Assembly: GCA_038087015.1 (NCBI GenBank)
Contig: JASBNA010000157.1
Coordinates: 1 to 20,232 of the forward strand
Length of the DNA stretch: 20,232 nt
Direction of reading: 5' to 3'
From: Cerrena zonata
Lineage: Eukaryota > Basidiomycota > Agaricomycetes > Polyporales > Cerrenaceae
Shown: piece by piece, positions 17,543 through 20,232 of the stretch
Numbering within the stretch: the first letter of the stretch is position 1
Layout of the letters: the number at the start of each line of letters is the position of its first letter
Notes under the pieces: generated by a model
Database searches by the model: none
Told to the model about the DNA's origin: nothing
The model's input: only the letters and a program-made list of their open reading frames with translations
Translations under genes and position numbers: made by a program

Positions 17543-20232
17543 ATGAAGAGAAAAGCTTCCAGCCATGCTATTGATTTTTCACTCTCCGACCTGGAAGAGT
17601 CGGAGACAGAAGGCGCCACTGTGACTGTGGAGAGGTTTTCTGCCGACCGTCGACGTATCCTTCAAATCCAGCAAGACGACATTCGCTTTTCTGCCTCCAG
17701 GTCACCATCCGAGAGTCCAAGTGATGTTGTCTTCCACGACCTGGCTAACATCGAACCCAACCTACTGAGAGGGTCCACTCGAAGAAAAGCACCCAGGAAG
17801 CCACGTACACAGCGGGTCTTCCTTTCAGTATGTGATTAACACGTCTTCCGACGTCCCAGCACTCACCACGTTTACAGGACGAACCAATGAAAGATTGGCT
17901 TCCCCATCAAGAGGAGTACCTTGACGAAATGTTTTGGCATGACGGCAGGGCTGGAGCAAGATCAACATGCCCCGATTGTGTCACCACTGCCCAAGAAACG
18001 CGAAACCCGGCAAAGTACGTTTGCAAGGACTGCTTCAGTTCGCGCATGTTTTGTAGAGGTTATATGGTGCTTCGGCATGTAGAAAATCCATTCCATCGAA
18101 TACAGGTAAATCTTCGTCATCATCGTGTTGCCATATCGGTCTTACTTATGCCTCTACTCTTAGGAATGGTCCGATACCCACTGGGCACCTATTGCCCTCC
18201 AGGCTCTTGGGCTGCGTATTCAGCTCGGGCACCTGCCTCATCAACCTTGTAGTCGCCCATTACCAGCGCATGCACAAATGGCGGTGGTCCATACAAATGG
18301 AATACACGCAGTCAATATGGATTACTGTGGATGCACGTCGACGGCAGTTAGCAGACGGCAGCAACTAATGCGTCATCGCCTCTACCCCGCTACCGTCCGA
18401 AAGCCGAAGACCTGTATAACCTATATGGCACTCGAAACGATGCATCTCCAGAATGTACAGTCCAAATGTGGCATTTATGATCTGTATACGAGTGTAGAAC
18501 GATTGTCAGACAATACAGGACTGGTGAAAGTTCGGGTACGTTATGTTCACCCTCTGTTCACGTTGCACCATTAACAATAAAAATATTAGCATTGTTACAA
18601 GGCCGTTTTCCGCTGCTTGCGACAGTGGAAATTGCTGAAGATGTGTAAACGTGCTGGAAGAGGCCACGACCCTACTGGCATCGCTGGAACTCCATCTGGT
18701 GGACTTGCAGTCGAATGCCCTGCATGTCCTCATCCCGGAATCAACATTCCCGGTGATTTGAGTGCGATGCCGGAGAAAGATAGGTTAGTAAGCATCGCAC
18801 ATTTCTTATTGTTACCAAACGCTGATGAACGACGCAGGTGGTTGTACACGTTGTTCACCTCGATCGATGCCTGCTTCCGGGTCAAACAATATGACATCTC
18901 CAGCGAGGCAAAAGATCCCATTATCGACGATGGATTATCTTACTATGTCAAGAACGAGCCTTATCACAAAGAGCTAGCAAAGCACGGTGCTCAAGACGAG
19001 GTAAGTAGCCTTAACATATCTCTAATAGCGGACACTGATTAATCTTTAGATTTGTAGCTGTACTGGCCTTGCTGCCCTCGATCACGCCAACACGAAGTTT
19101 TCAAAAGGCTACACTGCTACCGGTATTGGTGCATGTGTTTGTTCACGACACGAATTTCTTTTGAAGAATGCAGTCGGTGACTTACAAAAAGGAGAGAAGT
19201 AAGCCGTCTCAATGGAATTATCTTTTGATAATGCTAACATTTACCTAGGTATGTTAATATGGACCTCATCTTTTGCTCCGCAATGCGGCACCATCCAGAC
19301 GTTGATAAACTCAATTCATATGACATCACGTGTCAATGGATTATTTATCTCATCGACCGAATATCGAAGTATCCTGCCGAGTACCAAGTCAACCTGCCTG
19401 ATACAGCTATGTTACGCTGGGCCATCGGGAAGCTGCATTGGTATGCTCATAAGCAGAAGGGACACTCGCGATACTCATTAAACTGGATCCCGGGCGTTGG
19501 ACGTTCAGATGGAGAGGGCATAGAACGTCGCTGGTGGGACATCCAGCCTATTGCGAGCAGCGTGAAGATGATGGGCCCTGGTGCTCATCACACGTTCCTA
19601 AACGACCACTGGGGCTATGCAAATTGGCGGAAAACTGTGACTCTTAGTGAGTCAACAACTACAAGTCTTGTGAATATGTACTTATCTTTCTTTTTAGTTC
19701 ACTCGCTATGTCGAAAGCTTATTCGTGCTAGGTTCTCAGCCGCCGCTCAAGAAATCAACTTCCTATCCCTTTCGCAGGGTATCACTTACGAGACACAGGC
19801 CACCTGGATCAAAGAAGTTGAAGACTGGGAGAAGGACCTAAGTCTGCCTGATCCCTATTATGTGGAACGAAAGGGTAAGTATTGTATTATTATTATTATT
19901 ATTTTCCGTATTAATTTATGCATTTTTTTCTTCAGGAATGACAGAAGTCGAAATCCGATGCCAGCTCACCGAGGAGGAGGAGCGGGCGGTCAGCGAAGGC
20001 AGACAGACAATGATCCATGACGTGTCCGCGGTTTCGATGCTGATCATTGGCTTGGATTTGGAAGATCAACAGTAAGTGATCTTGTATCATTCATTCGTAG
20101 CAATCAGCTTATCATTATGTAGGGCTCTTCTACAACGGGGAGCACGCAGTACAGCTCAGCAAACGAAAATGTCCGAGCAGCGTACCGCTCTGCACCGGCG
20201 GATCAACAGGTTCCGTAGAATCCAGGTCCTAT
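17543..20232 (+). CDS. KDZ-superfamily DNA transposase with CxC2-like zinc domain, 3' end outside window
   Basis: Ten exons: 17543-17827, 17878-18105, 18164-18535, 18602-18783, 18838-19000, 19050-19198, 19249-19646, 19698-19874, 19936-20071 and 20123 to the window end. They join in consistent phase with no stop, about 733 residues. Introns are 49-66 nt; the one before 18602 ends in AAG, the weakest site. A basic start (MKRKASS) is followed by a CxC2-like cysteine cluster with ligands C126, C129, C144, C147, C154, H162 and H168 and a further conserved part (HTNGIH 214-219, C226, C228). Then come RAGRGHD (312-318), CPACPHPG (334-341) and the RNase H-fold core. Core motifs are IDACF (D366), ANTKFSKGY, NAVGDLQKGEKYVNMD, SYDITCQW (D485) and GRSDGEGIERRWW (E549), plus MGPG and NDHWGYANWRKT. 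D366, D485 and E549 are candidate DDE metal ligands. The enzyme would cut and rejoin transposon ends in the nucleus. Members are usually somewhat longer, so the C-terminus is missing only because the window ends. Confidence 0.9.
19885..19904 (+). repeat. ATT microsatellite inside a KDZ intron
   Basis: About six ATT repeats lie within intron 19875-19935, between the GTAAGT donor and the TTCAG acceptor. They form part of the intron's T-rich tract. Confidence 0.8.

Noticed and set aside
17543..20232. A TET/JBP dioxygenase linked to the KDZ element
   Set aside because: Such linkage is known for fungal KDZ elements, but no frame in the window shows the expected HxD...H dioxygenase motifs.

Overview
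The window looks like transposon-rich DNA from a mushroom-forming basidiomycete (Agaricomycetes). The evidence is split genes with 49-66 nt introns bounded by GT...AG and carrying CTAAC/CTGAC-like branch sites, a KDZ-superfamily transposase, a Helitron Rep fragment, a retrotransposon gag-protease ORF, and a multi-exon protein of a type that recurs in Agaricomycete genomes. I see no rRNA, intact tRNA, CRISPR array or conserved housekeeping gene.

Layout. Bases 1-1977 (+) hold the 3' part of an unrecognised split gene whose upstream exons do not join cleanly. Bases 1978-3743 are mostly non-coding, with repeated tRNA-T-arm-like motifs and purine-rich low-complexity DNA. Bases 3744-5845 (-) are an intact three-exon gene for a 661-residue protein of unknown function, with a TATA box. 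Bases 5981-9907 (-) are one uninterrupted 1308-codon gag-protease ORF of a Ty3/Gypsy-like retroelement. Its presumed 5' LTR and leader lie at about 9908-10840 and carry two tandem-repeat arrays, a CCAAT box and a TATA box. No reverse transcriptase, integrase or 3' LTR is visible. Bases 10958-11773 (-) are a Helitron Rep fragment cut off beside this element.

Bases 12218-16011 hold two head-to-head transcription units sharing a 196-bp spacer. Leftward is a five-exon gene for a 765-residue, probably nuclear, W-rich and acidic protein. Rightward is a gene with two RNase H1 N-terminal-type (PF01693-like) modules, now broken by an in-frame TGA and a 20-bp frameshifting duplication. A 15-bp-core minisatellite (16286-16470) and about 1 kb of non-coding DNA follow. 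Bases 17543-20232 (+) hold ten exons of a KDZ transposase that is open throughout and runs off the window end.

The best candidates for something little described are the divergent 765-residue / double RNase H1-N pair, the pol-less gag-protease element next to the 661-residue gene, and the phased TGAGTCA repeats of its LTR. Exon joins were made by hand from splice signals and reading phase. Family names rest on motif recognition, not a database search.
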